Positions 26,001 through 32,524 of a DNA stretch of 64,000 bases are shown in pieces. Numbering within the stretch: the first letter of the stretch is position 1; each line of letters begins with the position of its first letter. The stretch is from Salinilacustrithrix sp003476595 (GTDB taxonomy: Bacteria; Actinomycetota; Acidimicrobiia; Acidimicrobiales; Salinilacustritrichaceae). The translations under genes were made by a program, and so were the position numbers. Below the pieces are notes generated by a model. That model was not told the DNA's origin, ran no database searches, and saw nothing but the letters and a program-made list of their open reading frames with translations. The stretch lies in assembly GCA_963972525.1 (NCBI GenBank), contig CAXAUZ010000014.1:46710-110709 (forward strand). The letters run 5' to 3'.

Positions 26001-27012
26001 CGTCGGTAGTGGAGACCCGGACGGGTTCACGTGTGTGGAGGGAGCTGAGGAAGGTTTCGGCCTCGGCGGGGCCCCAGCCGGCGGCGGTGGCTTCTTGCTT
26101 CCATGCGACATCGAAGCGCTCGTGCTCGACCTCGGGCTTGTTCTGGCGGGTTGCGAGCACGGCTGCCTGTCGGCCGGCGGGGTCGTCGGGGGTGCCGGTG
26201 GCGTCCAGCCAGTCAGCGATCTGCTGGGATCGTTTGGAAAACTGGTCGCACAGCGTCTGGGGGACGCCGGCGATCTCGGGGACGTGGCGTCCAGGCCGCC
26301 ACTGGATGTCGAGGCGGGTCGTCAACTCGGCTCGTAGGGAGGCTTGGAAGACCTCGCCGGTCGCTCGGACCGCTCGGTAGAGGTCGGGATGGACGAAAGC
26401 GCTCCACCGGCCGTCGGGTCCAGGAGCCAGGTTGGCGACGAGGGTGTGCCAGTGAAGCAGTGGGTCTCCGGCCCTGCTGGTGCGGTGGCGGAACGCGGCC
26501 GCGACGAGGCCGTGGGCGGGGACGGTGCGGATGCGTGCCGCTTCGGCCGCCTGGGGATCTCGGGCGGCCAGGTCGTTGAGGAAGGCCTGGTTGCCGGTTC
26601 CGCGCCGGACGTTGATCGCTTCACGCTCGAGCCAGCTGAGCGCGTCGTCGAGTGCGGCGTGGCCGGCATCGATGATCGCTGCTTGGACTCGGGGATCGTC
26701 GCTGACGGCATAGAGGACCGACACGGACTTGGGGGCCTTGAACGTGAGATCGAAGCCGGGGACCCGTCGGGGGTGAGGGCGGAGGGCATCGCCGTTGGGG
26801 GTGAGCCCGCCGGTCCCGGGGGCGAGGCCCGCGAGCACGGCGCGCAGGTCGTCGGGGTCGACTTCGCCATCGAGGCCGAGGATTTCGGCTCCGGCGCCGA
26901 CCCATTGGCCGGCGGCTTCACCAGCGCCGGTGTAGTAGTCGTCGAGCGACTGGGCGACGCCGGAGAGCTGGTAGGCCTCCTGGCCGACGCGGAGCTTGGC
27001 GATGCTGAGCAC
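23059..27012 (-). CDS. MobF-type relaxase-helicase (TraA/TrwC class)
   Basis: A 1317-residue relaxase that nicks oriT, stays bound to the 5' end and unwinds DNA for transfer. The N-terminal TrwC domain (about 1-300) shows a Tyr pair (LDDYYTGAG, Tyr26-27), the FDLTFKAPKSVSVLYA motif and the metal-binding HWH (LLHWHTLVANL). A RecD/TraI-like helicase domain follows, with Walker A LVGPAGTGKTFTLDAI (about 560), Walker B TVLVIDEAAMAG and the later AYALTAHRAQGGTWD motif. The frame is open to 27426, but the GTG at 27012 (MLSIAKLRVGQEAY) fits the family start. A CGGGAC/G array ends 22 bp upstream with no ribosome-binding site between, as at 18694. Confidence 0.9.
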   Translation of the reverse strand: MLSIAKLRVGQEAYQLSGVAQSLDDYYTGAGEAAGQWVGAGAEILGLDGEVDPDDLRAVLAGLAPGTGGLTPNGDALRPHPRRVPGFDLTFKAPKSVSVLYAVSDDPRVQAAIIDAGHAALDDALSWLEREAINVRRGTGNQAFLNDLAARDPQAAEAARIRTVPAHGLVAAAFRHRTSRAGDPLLHWHTLVANLAPGPDGRWSAFVHPDLYRAVRATGEVFQASLRAELTTRLDIQWRPGRHVPEIAGVPQTLCDQFSKRSQQIADWLDATGTPDDPAGRQAAVLATRQNKPEVEHERFDVAWKQEATAAGWGPAEAETFLSSLHTREPVRVSTTDALPKLPDGWVDDVTRTLTESDSTFTRAQLTQAIAARVRDGAPAAIVDRLTALALAGRTIVPVTAGTEQRWTTTELLSVERRFLATADASIGTRPPIPQDTVEGVLAATPSLGDDQATAVRTLTTTTDGVTVLVGPAGTGKTFTLDAIRATYEAAGYRVVGAAPSARAAHELATDAHIPASTLHRLLGSWSRGYDRPDRSTVLVIDEAAMAGIRELETAVSTVTASGGRVLVVGDHHQLPEVTAGGGFAALATDPTRTVAQLTVNRRQHHQWEIAALDHLRDGHVPAAVDAYRSHGRVVVVDDRNAMLADAVDRWLDAQAAGHNPVLIAGTNATVDALNHAARRTLQGHGHLDELAGTWAGRDFAIGDRVVLRINDYTASTTAGDQAHVLNGQTATLTGRTDRGVIVRLDHDQNQIHLDHRYLDAGGLDHAYALTAHRAQGGTWDLAIAVGVDGLYREAGYLVLSRGRHENWLVLTRPEADALDAELARHDSPLHLPGETTDVDADLDRRLATSRAKQLALVADPDADHIAALADTLNLAELETRAARARQVEQRATTAIGADPTMDAARVERSIHTATHASIGVTVKALDRNNIGTITALNDHAGTVQVSFLATDGRQAERELPWGDVQITDMSATPRAIPDTARLTLDHIVTPAREQQRRWEHILGLHGAESGDRDRYERAVRLATDRAAASLTATLPTFLLEQLGPRPARPAAAQVWDDATRQVAAYRTRHGITDPASALGTHPDDPAMATDRNRTQQVIARSRIWLDTHEPTPAIAPTRTRSLPEIHDRQRTLEVILASAPEDQRVFITRLQTDGTLPYDNVADLLSEALTAQGDRQRWILEHWPHIVEYAELRAVTDTPGADTNATLATLQAHASPDLAAAAERAEPWLVRLVAQLTKCGDALEPATTKLIEDVSAHRSRWHIEHPEPLDIAAWDPDQAAERELLMHAIERARPDTPDVQPPSTEQLDLVGLHLTD

Positions 27013-27034
27013 GGGGCCAGCAGACCGGTTCGCG

Positions 27035-27064
27035 GTCCCGGACCTACTCCCGGGGCTGGTCCCG
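27035..27064 (-). promoter_or_regulatory. 12-bp-periodic CGGGAC/G repeats before the relaxase
   Basis: On the minus strand, the units CGGGAC, CGGGAG and CGGGAC start 12 bp apart (plus-strand 27059, 27047, 27035). The last unit ends 22 bp before the relaxase GTG. The array also contains the inverted repeat TCCCGGG-N6-CCCGGGA (27048-27067). It may serve as an operator. Proximity to the relaxase also makes the area a candidate oriT. Confidence 0.78.
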
Positions 27065-27157
27065 GGACGGGGTGCACACCTTTGGTGATTATCTGTGTGC
27101 GCGATCTGGTCGGTCCCGAGGCGAGTTCGTGCCGGTCGGGGGTGCTGCCGCTTCCGT

Positions 27158-27640
27158 CTACGGGTGCCGGCCGGGCCGGTGTCGTCGACGGCTGCAGGAC
27201 CGATGGGCTCGTCGAGGACGCTCCGGTTCGACTGGGGCCAGGTAGCGCTCGGCGGCGAGCAGAAGCTCGACCTCTCGGGCGGCGTCCCCCGGGTTGGCGT
27301 AGGGACCCTGGACGGTGAGCCACCCGCCGGGCTCGTAGCTGTCGACGATCCCCCACCACTGGGTCCGGCCGTGGCCGAACTCGACGATGTCTCCGAGCGC
27401 GAGGCGACCGGGCAGGAGCCAGCCACCAGTCGGCGCCGGTTGCCATGTCAGCCGGGTCCACCCGCCGGGCTGATGAGGGTCAGCGACTGCCGTAGCGACC
27501 CAGCCACCGGCGCTGACGGGGTGGTCGAGCACGGTGCTGGCAGCGGCGCGGAGGCGGTGACGGCCGAACCGTGTCCAGTCGTAACCTGAGGCGCCACCTG
27601 ATGCGGCGGGGCTCGTCTTGGTGGGATGGTGGCGGCGCAT
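27158..27640 (-). CDS. Unknown small basic protein upstream of the relaxase
   Basis: A 160-residue protein of unknown family with an Arg-rich C-terminus. Its centre is rich in Trp and Gly (GGWVATAVADPHQPGGWTRLTWQP, GRTQWWGIVDSYEPGGWLTVQGPY), suggesting a compact beta-barrel or SH3-like fold. It is in line with the relaxase gene, 145 bp upstream, with the CGGGAC array between them. It may be a relaxosome accessory, but nothing in the sequence proves it. The final 20 residues, RRAHRSCSRRRHRPG, look like read-through and could be an artefact of a shifted frame. Confidence 0.45.
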   Translation of the reverse strand: MRRHHPTKTSPAASGGASGYDWTRFGRHRLRAAASTVLDHPVSAGGWVATAVADPHQPGGWTRLTWQPAPTGGWLLPGRLALGDIVEFGHGRTQWWGIVDSYEPGGWLTVQGPYANPGDAAREVELLLAAERYLAPVEPERPRRAHRSCSRRRHRPGRHP

Positions 27641-27710
27641 CGTCGGACCTCCGTGGTTCGGTCGGTCGCGACGGTAGGGCGCCTGGTTTCTACGGTTCGC
27701 TGCGCAAGGT

Positions 27711-27775
27711 ACGGCACCCGACCCGAAGGGTCGGCCACGGCACCCCGGCGCCAGCCGGGACCCGAGCCCCCACGA
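27711..27775. repeat. Intergenic hairpin repeat, partial copy
   Basis: An ACGGCACC-type spacer followed by the hairpin GACCCG-AAG-GGTC and then CCACGGCACC and a CCGGCGCCAGCCGG-like fold. The same modules recur at 28751-28894 and 29957-30120. It lies between the ardC-like gene and the small protein gene. Role unknown. Confidence 0.6.
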
Positions 27776-27803
27776 GGAGCCCGGGTCTGCTGGCTCGTGA
27801 TGA

Positions 27804-28718
27804 TCAGGCGGCGTCAGCGGTGAGGGCGGCGGGGTGACCGGCGAGGGTGTTGAGGTGGTCGACGGCGGTTTGGGCTCGGGCGGCGACGGTGACGAGTGCG
27901 CGAGCGTCGGCCCGCAGGACTCGGAGCCAGCCGGCGAGGTAGGCGGCGTGGTCGGTGCGCGTGGCCGCGCTGATCCCGGCTTGGCCGCACCACATGGCGG
28001 CGCCGACCTCGGCGACGAGCTCTTCGGCGGCGTAGGCGTCGGATCCGAACCGGCCGGTCAGGTCGCGTGCGAGGCGGTCGGGGTGACCGGTCCAGTGCAC
28101 GTGTTCGTGCGCGCTGGTTGCGTAGAAGTGGGGGGCCTGGTCGAACTGGGCCAGGTCGGGCAGGTGGATGGTGTCGGTGCCGGGCTGGTAGCAGGCACGG
28201 TTTCCGCCGGTGACCACGCGGGCGCCGATCTCGGCGAAGTAGGCGTCTGCGCTGGCGATGCGTTCGGGGGTGTCCCGCTCGGTGAGCTGCCGTGCCCGCT
28301 CCTCGAGGAGAGGCTCCGCGCCGTCGGCCTGTTCGGCGGCGAACACGACGTAGGCGCGGGCCAGCAGGCGGCGGCGAGGGGCGGCCTCGTCGTGGTCGTC
28401 GGTGTCGGTGTCGGTGGTGTTCCTGTCGGTGGTGGGCTTCCACAGCAGGACGTGGGTGCCGCGCTCACCTCGGCGGACTTGGGCGCCGTGTCGCTGCCAT
28501 CCGCGGTATGTGGCCCAGACTCCCGAGGTCCAGCCGTTGGCGGCGGCGACCATGGGGAGCCACAGCGCGTTCATCCCCCGGTAGGGGCGCCGGTCGACGC
28601 TGGTTGGGGTGCCGGCGTCGGCGAGGGTGTGCCAGGGCATCCGCCACGTGCCGGCGCCGGCTTCGATGTCGGCGATGAGTTGGTCGGTGATCTGGGTGAA
28701 CAGGTCGTTGGCCTTCAT
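27804..28718 (-). CDS. ardC: ArdC antirestriction protein
   Basis: A 304-residue ArdC-family protein. The N-terminal single-strand-DNA-binding domain (about 1-130) shows ITDQLIADIEAGAGTWRMPW, YRGMNALWLPM and TYRGWQRHGAQVRRGE. The C-terminal zincin-like domain carries ATSAHEHVHWTGH, where His-Glu-x-x-His would bind a metal, followed by AAEELVAEVGAAM with the downstream Glu. ArdC protects incoming plasmid DNA from host restriction. The C-terminus ends in helices (LAGWLRVLRADARALVTVAA) typical of the family. An AGGAACC ribosome-binding site lies about 10 bp upstream of the ATG. Two intergenic repeat modules and a CGGGAG/C array lie upstream. Confidence 0.88.
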   Translation of the reverse strand: MKANDLFTQITDQLIADIEAGAGTWRMPWHTLADAGTPTSVDRRPYRGMNALWLPMVAAANGWTSGVWATYRGWQRHGAQVRRGERGTHVLLWKPTTDRNTTDTDTDDHDEAAPRRRLLARAYVVFAAEQADGAEPLLEERARQLTERDTPERIASADAYFAEIGARVVTGGNRACYQPGTDTIHLPDLAQFDQAPHFYATSAHEHVHWTGHPDRLARDLTGRFGSDAYAAEELVAEVGAAMWCGQAGISAATRTDHAAYLAGWLRVLRADARALVTVAARAQTAVDHLNTLAGHPAALTADAA

Positions 28719-28750
28719 GGTCGGTTCCTCCGTTGGGTCGGTGGGGCTTC

Positions 28751-28894
28751 GCCCCTACGGGGCGTCTCAGGCCGCCGCACAAGCGGGGCCTGTCAACCGA
28801 CCGCAGGGAGGCTCGGCCCCGAGCGCAGCGAGGGGCTTGACAGGTCCCGCGCGGCGGCCCAGCACGGCACCCCGCCGGAGGCGGGACACGGCAC
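28751..28894. repeat. Intergenic hairpin repeat, full copy A
   Basis: Three hairpin modules in order: GCCCCTACGGGGC (28751-28763), a 27-bp block around CCCCGAGCGCAGCGAGGGG (28815-28841) and CCCGCC-GGA-GGCGGG flanked by CACGGCAC (28863-28894). The same modules appear in the same order at 29957-30092. Noncoding, between ardC and the WhiB-like gene. Confidence 0.75.
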
Positions 28895-28962
28895 CACGCC
28901 CGCAGGGCGGCCACGGCACGCGTTGCCCGGAGCGGGAGGGGGCCGGCCCCAGCAACAGCGAG

Positions 28963-28992
28963 GTCCCGGAGTTGCTCCCGATCACACTCCCG
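28963..28992 (-). promoter_or_regulatory. 12-bp-periodic CGGGAG/C repeats, three units
   Basis: On the minus strand, the units CGGGAG, CGGGAG and CGGGAC start 12 bp apart (plus-strand 28987, 28975, 28963). The array covers the last codons of the WhiB-like gene and lies 245 bp upstream of ardC, whose leader also holds hairpin repeats. As in the other arrays, CGGGAC is the unit nearest the downstream gene. Confidence 0.7.
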
Positions 28993-29437
28993 ATCGACCA
29001 GAAACCTGGCGGGCCCGGGCCGGGTAGACGTTCCGGCCTCGCTGTTCGAGCAGTCCGAGCTGCCGGGCGCGGCCAAGCACCTTGTAGGCCGTGGGGACGC
29101 TCACCCCGAGCCGGGCGCACAGCTGACCGGCGGCCGGCCGATCCGGGTCGAGCGACTCGACGAGCTCGGCCAGGTCACCATCGGCGACGATCGGTGACGG
29201 TCCCGGTCGCGCCGGAACGCCGACGGATGACCGATCGCCTCGCCGCTCGGCTTCGGTACGACCGCCCCAGATCCCGTGTACCTCGCGGTTGTCGGCGGCG
29301 TGCTGTGCGCACGCGTCGCGGACCGGGCACCGGGCGCACACGGCGAGGGCAACGTCGACCGGGTCTCCCGGCACCGGGTAGAAGGGTGCCGGGGACATGC
29401 CCCGGCACGCAGCCCGCGCCATCCATGCCGGACCCAT
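28982..29437 (-). CDS. WhiB-like iron-sulfur regulator with HTH tail
   Basis: A 151-residue WhiB-family protein. Cys11, Cys34, Cys37 and Cys43 (RAACRGM, VCARCPVRDAC) are placed to hold a [4Fe-4S] cluster. The turn GIWGGRTEAERR follows. WhiB proteins bind sigma factor region 4 and sense redox or NO. Unusually, residues about 95-145 add a helix-turn-helix-like section (AGQLCARLGVSVPTAYKVLGRARQLGLL), giving a fusion longer than typical WhiB (80-120 residues). Its ATG overlaps the upstream gene's TGA by one base. It is a good candidate for the regulator of element transfer. Confidence 0.85.
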   Translation of the reverse strand: MGPAWMARAACRGMSPAPFYPVPGDPVDVALAVCARCPVRDACAQHAADNREVHGIWGGRTEAERRGDRSSVGVPARPGPSPIVADGDLAELVESLDPDRPAAGQLCARLGVSVPTAYKVLGRARQLGLLEQRGRNVYPARARQVSGRSGV

Positions 29438-29862
29438 CAGTGCGGGTAGACGTAGGCGAGGTATTCGGGCAGTCGGGCACGCTGGCGCGCCGTGAGCGGG
29501 GGGAGCCAGAGCCGGATCCCGATGATGTCGTCTCGTCGGATGATGATCCCGAACCGCTCGAGCCGGTCGAAGGTGTGCAGTACCCGGCCGGCCGACTTGC
29601 CGGCACCGAACGTCTGGGCGAGATCGATCAGCGACCAGTTCGAGGGGGCTTCGGCCGCGTAGGTGGCGAACCGGTGGGCCATCAGCATCCCGGTTGGGCC
29701 CACGGACGGAGTCCAGTAGACGAGGGCGTCGTCGCTCGCGGTCTGAATCGCACCCGGTGCGCCGTCGATCAGCGGGTCCGGGTACGAGACCACGGCGATC
29801 GTGTGGGGTGTCAGGTCTTCGGCGGTCGTCGCGTTGCTGGAAGGGGTCGAGGTGGTGGTCAT
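29437..29862 (-). CDS. Winged-helix element protein, function unknown
   Basis: A 141-residue soluble protein. The C-terminal half (about 70-125) reads as a winged helix (WSLIDLAQTFGAGKSAGRVLHTFDRLERFGIIIRR), preceded by a loose N-terminal 50 residues and HRFATYAAEA. Such proteins are common in actinobacterial conjugative elements, where they may regulate or initiate replication. The frame opens at 29922. The ATG at 29862 has GGAG 8 bp upstream and gives a protein-like N-terminus. It forms an operon with the WhiB-like gene (1-bp overlap). Confidence 0.7.
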   Translation of the reverse strand: MTTTSTPSSNATTAEDLTPHTIAVVSYPDPLIDGAPGAIQTASDDALVYWTPSVGPTGMLMAHRFATYAAEAPSNWSLIDLAQTFGAGKSAGRVLHTFDRLERFGIIIRRDDIIGIRLWLPPLTARQRARLPEYLAYVYPH

Positions 29863-29956
29863 GGTCAAGCTCCGTTGCGATGTCGGAGGGGCCGGCCGAC
29901 TTCCCCAATCGACCGGCCCCACCGGGGGCGATGACCCGACCGGCTGGCCGGGCCTT

Positions 29957-30120
29957 GCCCCTACGGGGCATCCCGTCCGCCGCCATCACGGCCGGGGTCA
30001 ACCCGAAGGGCTTGGCCCCGAGCGCAGCGAGGGGCTTGACGCCGGACGGGCGGCGGACCACACGGCACCCCGCCGAAGGCGGGCCACGGCACCCGACCCG
30101 CAGGGTCGGCAACGGCAGCG
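29957..30120. repeat. Intergenic hairpin repeat, full copy B
   Basis: Modules in the same order as copy A: GCCCCTACGGGGC (29957-29969), the block around CCCCGAGCGCAGCGAGGGG (30014-30040), and CCCGCC-GAA-GGCGGG flanked by CACGGCAC (30061-30092). One more hairpin, GACCCG-CAG-GGTC, follows as in the copy at 27711. It fills most of the 374-bp gap between the divergent winged-helix and excisionase genes. Confidence 0.75.
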
Positions 30121-30236
30121 GTCGTAGGCGAGCGGATCCGTAACGAGCCCGCTGCCGGTGGGTGGGTTTCAGGAGTACGAGCGGCGAGCGATGCCCGCCG
30201 ATTCCTCACTCACTCCCGCGGACCCGGAGGTACACG

Positions 30237-30485
30237 ATGACCACGATCCACGACCACCAGCCGTCGACGACCGCCGAGCCTGTCGATGTGTCACCACCGG
30301 AACTCCTCCCACGCCTCGTCACGGTCCCGGACGCGGCCCGGCTGCTGGGGATTGGCCGCACGACCGCGTATGAGCTGATCGCCGCCGGGCAGCTCGAGGT
30401 GGTCCACATCGGTCGGTCGACCCGCGTCCCGACGACCGCCGTCGACTCGTTCGTGAACCGCCTACGTTCGAAACCAACGTCCTGA
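30237..30485 (+). CDS. Excisionase-like MerR-type HTH protein
   Basis: An 82-residue DNA-binding protein with an excisionase/MerR-like winged helix (about 28-78: LVTVPDAARLLGIGRTTAYELIAAGQLEVVHIGRSTRV). Proteins of this size at the end of integrated elements act as Xis and steer the integrase toward excision. The ATG at 30237 has GGAGG (30226-30230) at ideal spacing. It is the last element gene, about 210 bp before the right att-like repeat. The integrases lie at the other end of the linear integrated form, so they would become neighbours after circularisation. Confidence 0.85.
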   Translation: MTTIHDHQPSTTAEPVDVSPPELLPRLVTVPDAARLLGIGRTTAYELIAAGQLEVVHIGRSTRVPTTAVDSFVNRLRSKPTS

Positions 30486-30506
30486 TCGCTGTGGCGTGGA
30501 GATCGT

Positions 30507-30525
30507 GTGCTCTGGCACAGAGCAC
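30507..30525 (+). terminator. GTGCTCT-N5-AGAGCAC hairpin after the excisionase
   Basis: A perfect 7-bp stem with a 5-base loop, 22 bp beyond the excisionase stop. No T-run follows, so it is either a weak terminator or an arm-binding palindrome near the element end. Confidence 0.35.
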
Positions 30526-30693
30526 TTGAGAGGGCTTGGACGCAGGCAGAGCGTGGGAGCACGCTGTGTTCATGCCTCGAGATCAAGCCGGTGGCCGGAC
30601 GACGCAAGTTGCTCTCGCCAGCCACGTTCGCTTGGGCCAGAGCGGCGGACCTATCAACGGACCGAACCGACCGCTGCACCAGCGATCCGGCGC

Positions 30694-30706
30694 TATACGG
30701 GTGATC
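30694..30706 (+). repeat. Putative attachment-site repeat, right copy
   Basis: TATACGGGTGATC, in direct orientation with 2475-2487 (12 of 13 bases) and identical to the inverted copy at 4913-4925. It lies just beyond the excisionase gene, where attR would be expected. Confidence 0.45.
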
Positions 30707-30832
30707 GTTGTCAAGAGGTGTCCTGGGTCGGCGTCGGTGATGAGGCCAGGAATACCCGACCACGACGCCTTCACCTCGTAGCGGCACAGCCACCGCCAGG
30801 GCCCTGGCCGCCCTCTCTGCCCGCACCCTCGT

Positions 30833-30851
30833 CTACTACGTTGCGTCGTAG
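30833..30851. promoter_or_regulatory. BlaI/CopY-type operator before the sortase
   Basis: CTACTACGTTGCGTCGTAG, with half-sites CTACTACGT and, on the other strand, CTACGACGC. It ends on the base before the sortase ATG (30852), so no ribosome-binding site fits and the message is probably leaderless. One of eleven similar sites in the window. Confidence 0.75.
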
Positions 30852-31799
30852 ATGCTTCGTCGTGTGCTCGGAATCGTGGGGCGGGTGCTCATCGCCACCG
30901 GTGTGCTCGTCTTGTTGTTCGTCGTCTACCAGCTCTGGGGGACGTCGCTCGTCGAAGCCCGCGCCCAGAACGCGCTCGAGGACGACTTCGCGGCGGTCCT
31001 CGCCGCACCCCAACCGCCACCCCCGGAAAGCGAACCGAGCTCGGCGGCGACTGCCCCGGCAACCACCACATCCACGTCCGCACCGGAATCGCTGCAGCCT
31101 CAGGAGGGGAGCGCTGTCGCCCGGCTGGAGATCCCCGCCATCGGGGTGGACAAGATCGTCGTGGAAGGCGTGAGCCAGCCAGATCTGCGGCGCGGGCCAG
31201 GCCACTACCCGGGGACTCCGCTGCCGGGCCAGGCCGGCAACGCGGCCATCGCCGGCCACCGGACCACCTACGGAGCCCCCTTCTACCGGCTCGACGAGCT
31301 CAAGCCGGGCGACGTGATCCGGGTCACCACACGGGACGGGGTGTTCGAGTATGAGGTGACCGGCAGCGAGGTGGTCGCACCCACGCGAGTCGACGTGCTC
31401 GACGACTTCGGGGACGACCGTCTCACCCTCACGACCTGCAATCCCCGCTACTCGGCGGCGCAACGCCTGATCGTCACCGCCCGTCTCGACCGACCGCAGA
31501 CCGCCGCCACGGCCGACGCCGCCGATCGCCCGATCCCGCCGACAGCTGCGCCGGCGACGGCGCCGCCCGAGGCCCCCACAGCCGGTTCGGAGATCGAAGG
31601 GTCGCTCGACGGCAGCTCCGCAGCCCTGTTCCCAGCCCTGCTGTGGGGGTTCGCCACCGCCGGCACAGCCGCGGCGATCTGGCTGGCCGGCCGTCGGTGG
31701 CGGCGCTGGACGACGTACGCGCTCGGCGTGGTCCCCTTCCTGATCGTCCTGTTCGTGTTCTTCGAGAACCTGAACCGGCTCCTCCCACCCAGCGTCTGA
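30852..31799 (+). CDS. Class E sortase
   Basis: A 315-residue membrane-anchored transpeptidase that joins surface proteins at an LPxTG-like motif to the cell wall. An N-terminal anchor (about 8-28) and a Pro/Ser/Thr linker (50-85) lead to the sortase fold with His136 (IAGHRTTYG), Cys196 (LTLTTCNPRYS) and Arg205 (QRLIVTAR). Two more helices (about 258-280 and 288-305) give it a C-terminal membrane hairpin, unusual for many sortases. No substrate gene is visible nearby. The ATG directly abuts a predicted repressor operator. The next gene starts 33 bp downstream and is probably co-transcribed. Confidence 0.88.
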   Translation: MLRRVLGIVGRVLIATGVLVLLFVVYQLWGTSLVEARAQNALEDDFAAVLAAPQPPPPESEPSSAATAPATTTSTSAPESLQPQEGSAVARLEIPAIGVDKIVVEGVSQPDLRRGPGHYPGTPLPGQAGNAAIAGHRTTYGAPFYRLDELKPGDVIRVTTRDGVFEYEVTGSEVVAPTRVDVLDDFGDDRLTLTTCNPRYSAAQRLIVTARLDRPQTAATADAADRPIPPTAAPATAPPEAPTAGSEIEGSLDGSSAALFPALLWGFATAGTAAAIWLAGRRWRRWTTYALGVVPFLIVLFVFFENLNRLLPPSV

Positions 31800-31832
31800 C
31801 TGCGCAACACCCGAGACTCGAAGGAGAACCCC

Positions 31833-32480
31833 TTGTCGCCCCACCCCCAGAGCAAGAAGGCGAAGGCGGCCAAGGCCAAACGGGCCAGGGCACGCACCAC
31901 CCAAGATCCGGACAAGGCAGCATCCAAGCAGGAAGCTCGCCTCGAGCGGCAGATCGAGCAACACCGCCGTCAGGAGCGCAAGGCGCGGCTGCGCCGAATC
32001 CGCAACGCCGCCTTGGGACTGGTAGCCGTCGCCGTGGCCGCTGGGGGTGGGTGGCTGGCCTTCCGGCCCGACCCAGAGCTCGCCGGGGTGACCCGCCCAT
32101 CCAACCGCGGTGGCGGCCACGTGGCGGGCGCCACCTACGACTCGCCGACCCCGACCAGTGGACCCCACGACGCCCGGGCGCCACGGTGTGGCACCTACCG
32201 CGATCCGCTGGATCCGGCACTGGCCGTGCATGGCCTGGAGCACGGTGCGGTCGTGCTGTGGTACGACGCCGCGCGACCCGAGTTGGCTGACGAGCTCATC
32301 GACGCGACCGGCGAGTGGGACACCCACGTCATCATCTCCGCCAATGAGGAGATCGACCAGCCTGTGGTGGCCACGGCCTGGCGGCGCCTCAAGGCCTACG
32401 ACGCCGCCGATCCAGAGATCAACGAGTTCGTACGCACGTACCGGCAACGCGGCACCGAACGCCAACCCTGCGATCGCTGA
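31833..32480 (+). CDS. DUF3105 membrane-anchored protein
   Basis: A 215-residue protein with a very basic, coiled-coil-prone N-terminus (about 5-55: Lys/Arg/Ala-rich), one membrane helix (about 60-80) and a conserved outer domain typical of DUF3105 (GGHVAGATYDSPTPTSGPH, CGTYRDPLDP, HGLEHGAVVLWY). Conserved His in this domain may bind metal, but function is unknown for the family. Start is TTG at 31833 with a strong AAGGAGAA ribosome-binding site. It follows the sortase gene in the same direction and probably shares its operator. Confidence 0.85.
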   Translation: MSPHPQSKKAKAAKAKRARARTTQDPDKAASKQEARLERQIEQHRRQERKARLRRIRNAALGLVAVAVAAGGGWLAFRPDPELAGVTRPSNRGGGHVAGATYDSPTPTSGPHDARAPRCGTYRDPLDPALAVHGLEHGAVVLWYDAARPELADELIDATGEWDTHVIISANEEIDQPVVATAWRRLKAYDAADPEINEFVRTYRQRGTERQPCDR

Positions 32481-32524
32481 ACCACGCCGTCGTCCCAGCC
32501 GGCTGCAGACTGCGGATAAAGACG

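Larger units (their letters stand above)
30486..30832. other. Right junction region, no supported gene
   Basis: About 350 bp between the excisionase and the sortase. It holds a hairpin (30507-30525) and the right att-like repeat (30694-30706). Frames are open but none looks like a gene. If the att call is right, chromosomal DNA resumes at about 30707. Confidence 0.5.

Noticed and set aside
30201..30236. Possible CGGGAG-type array before the excisionase
   Set aside because: Only one CTCCCG (30213-30218) is present and no unit follows at 12 bp.
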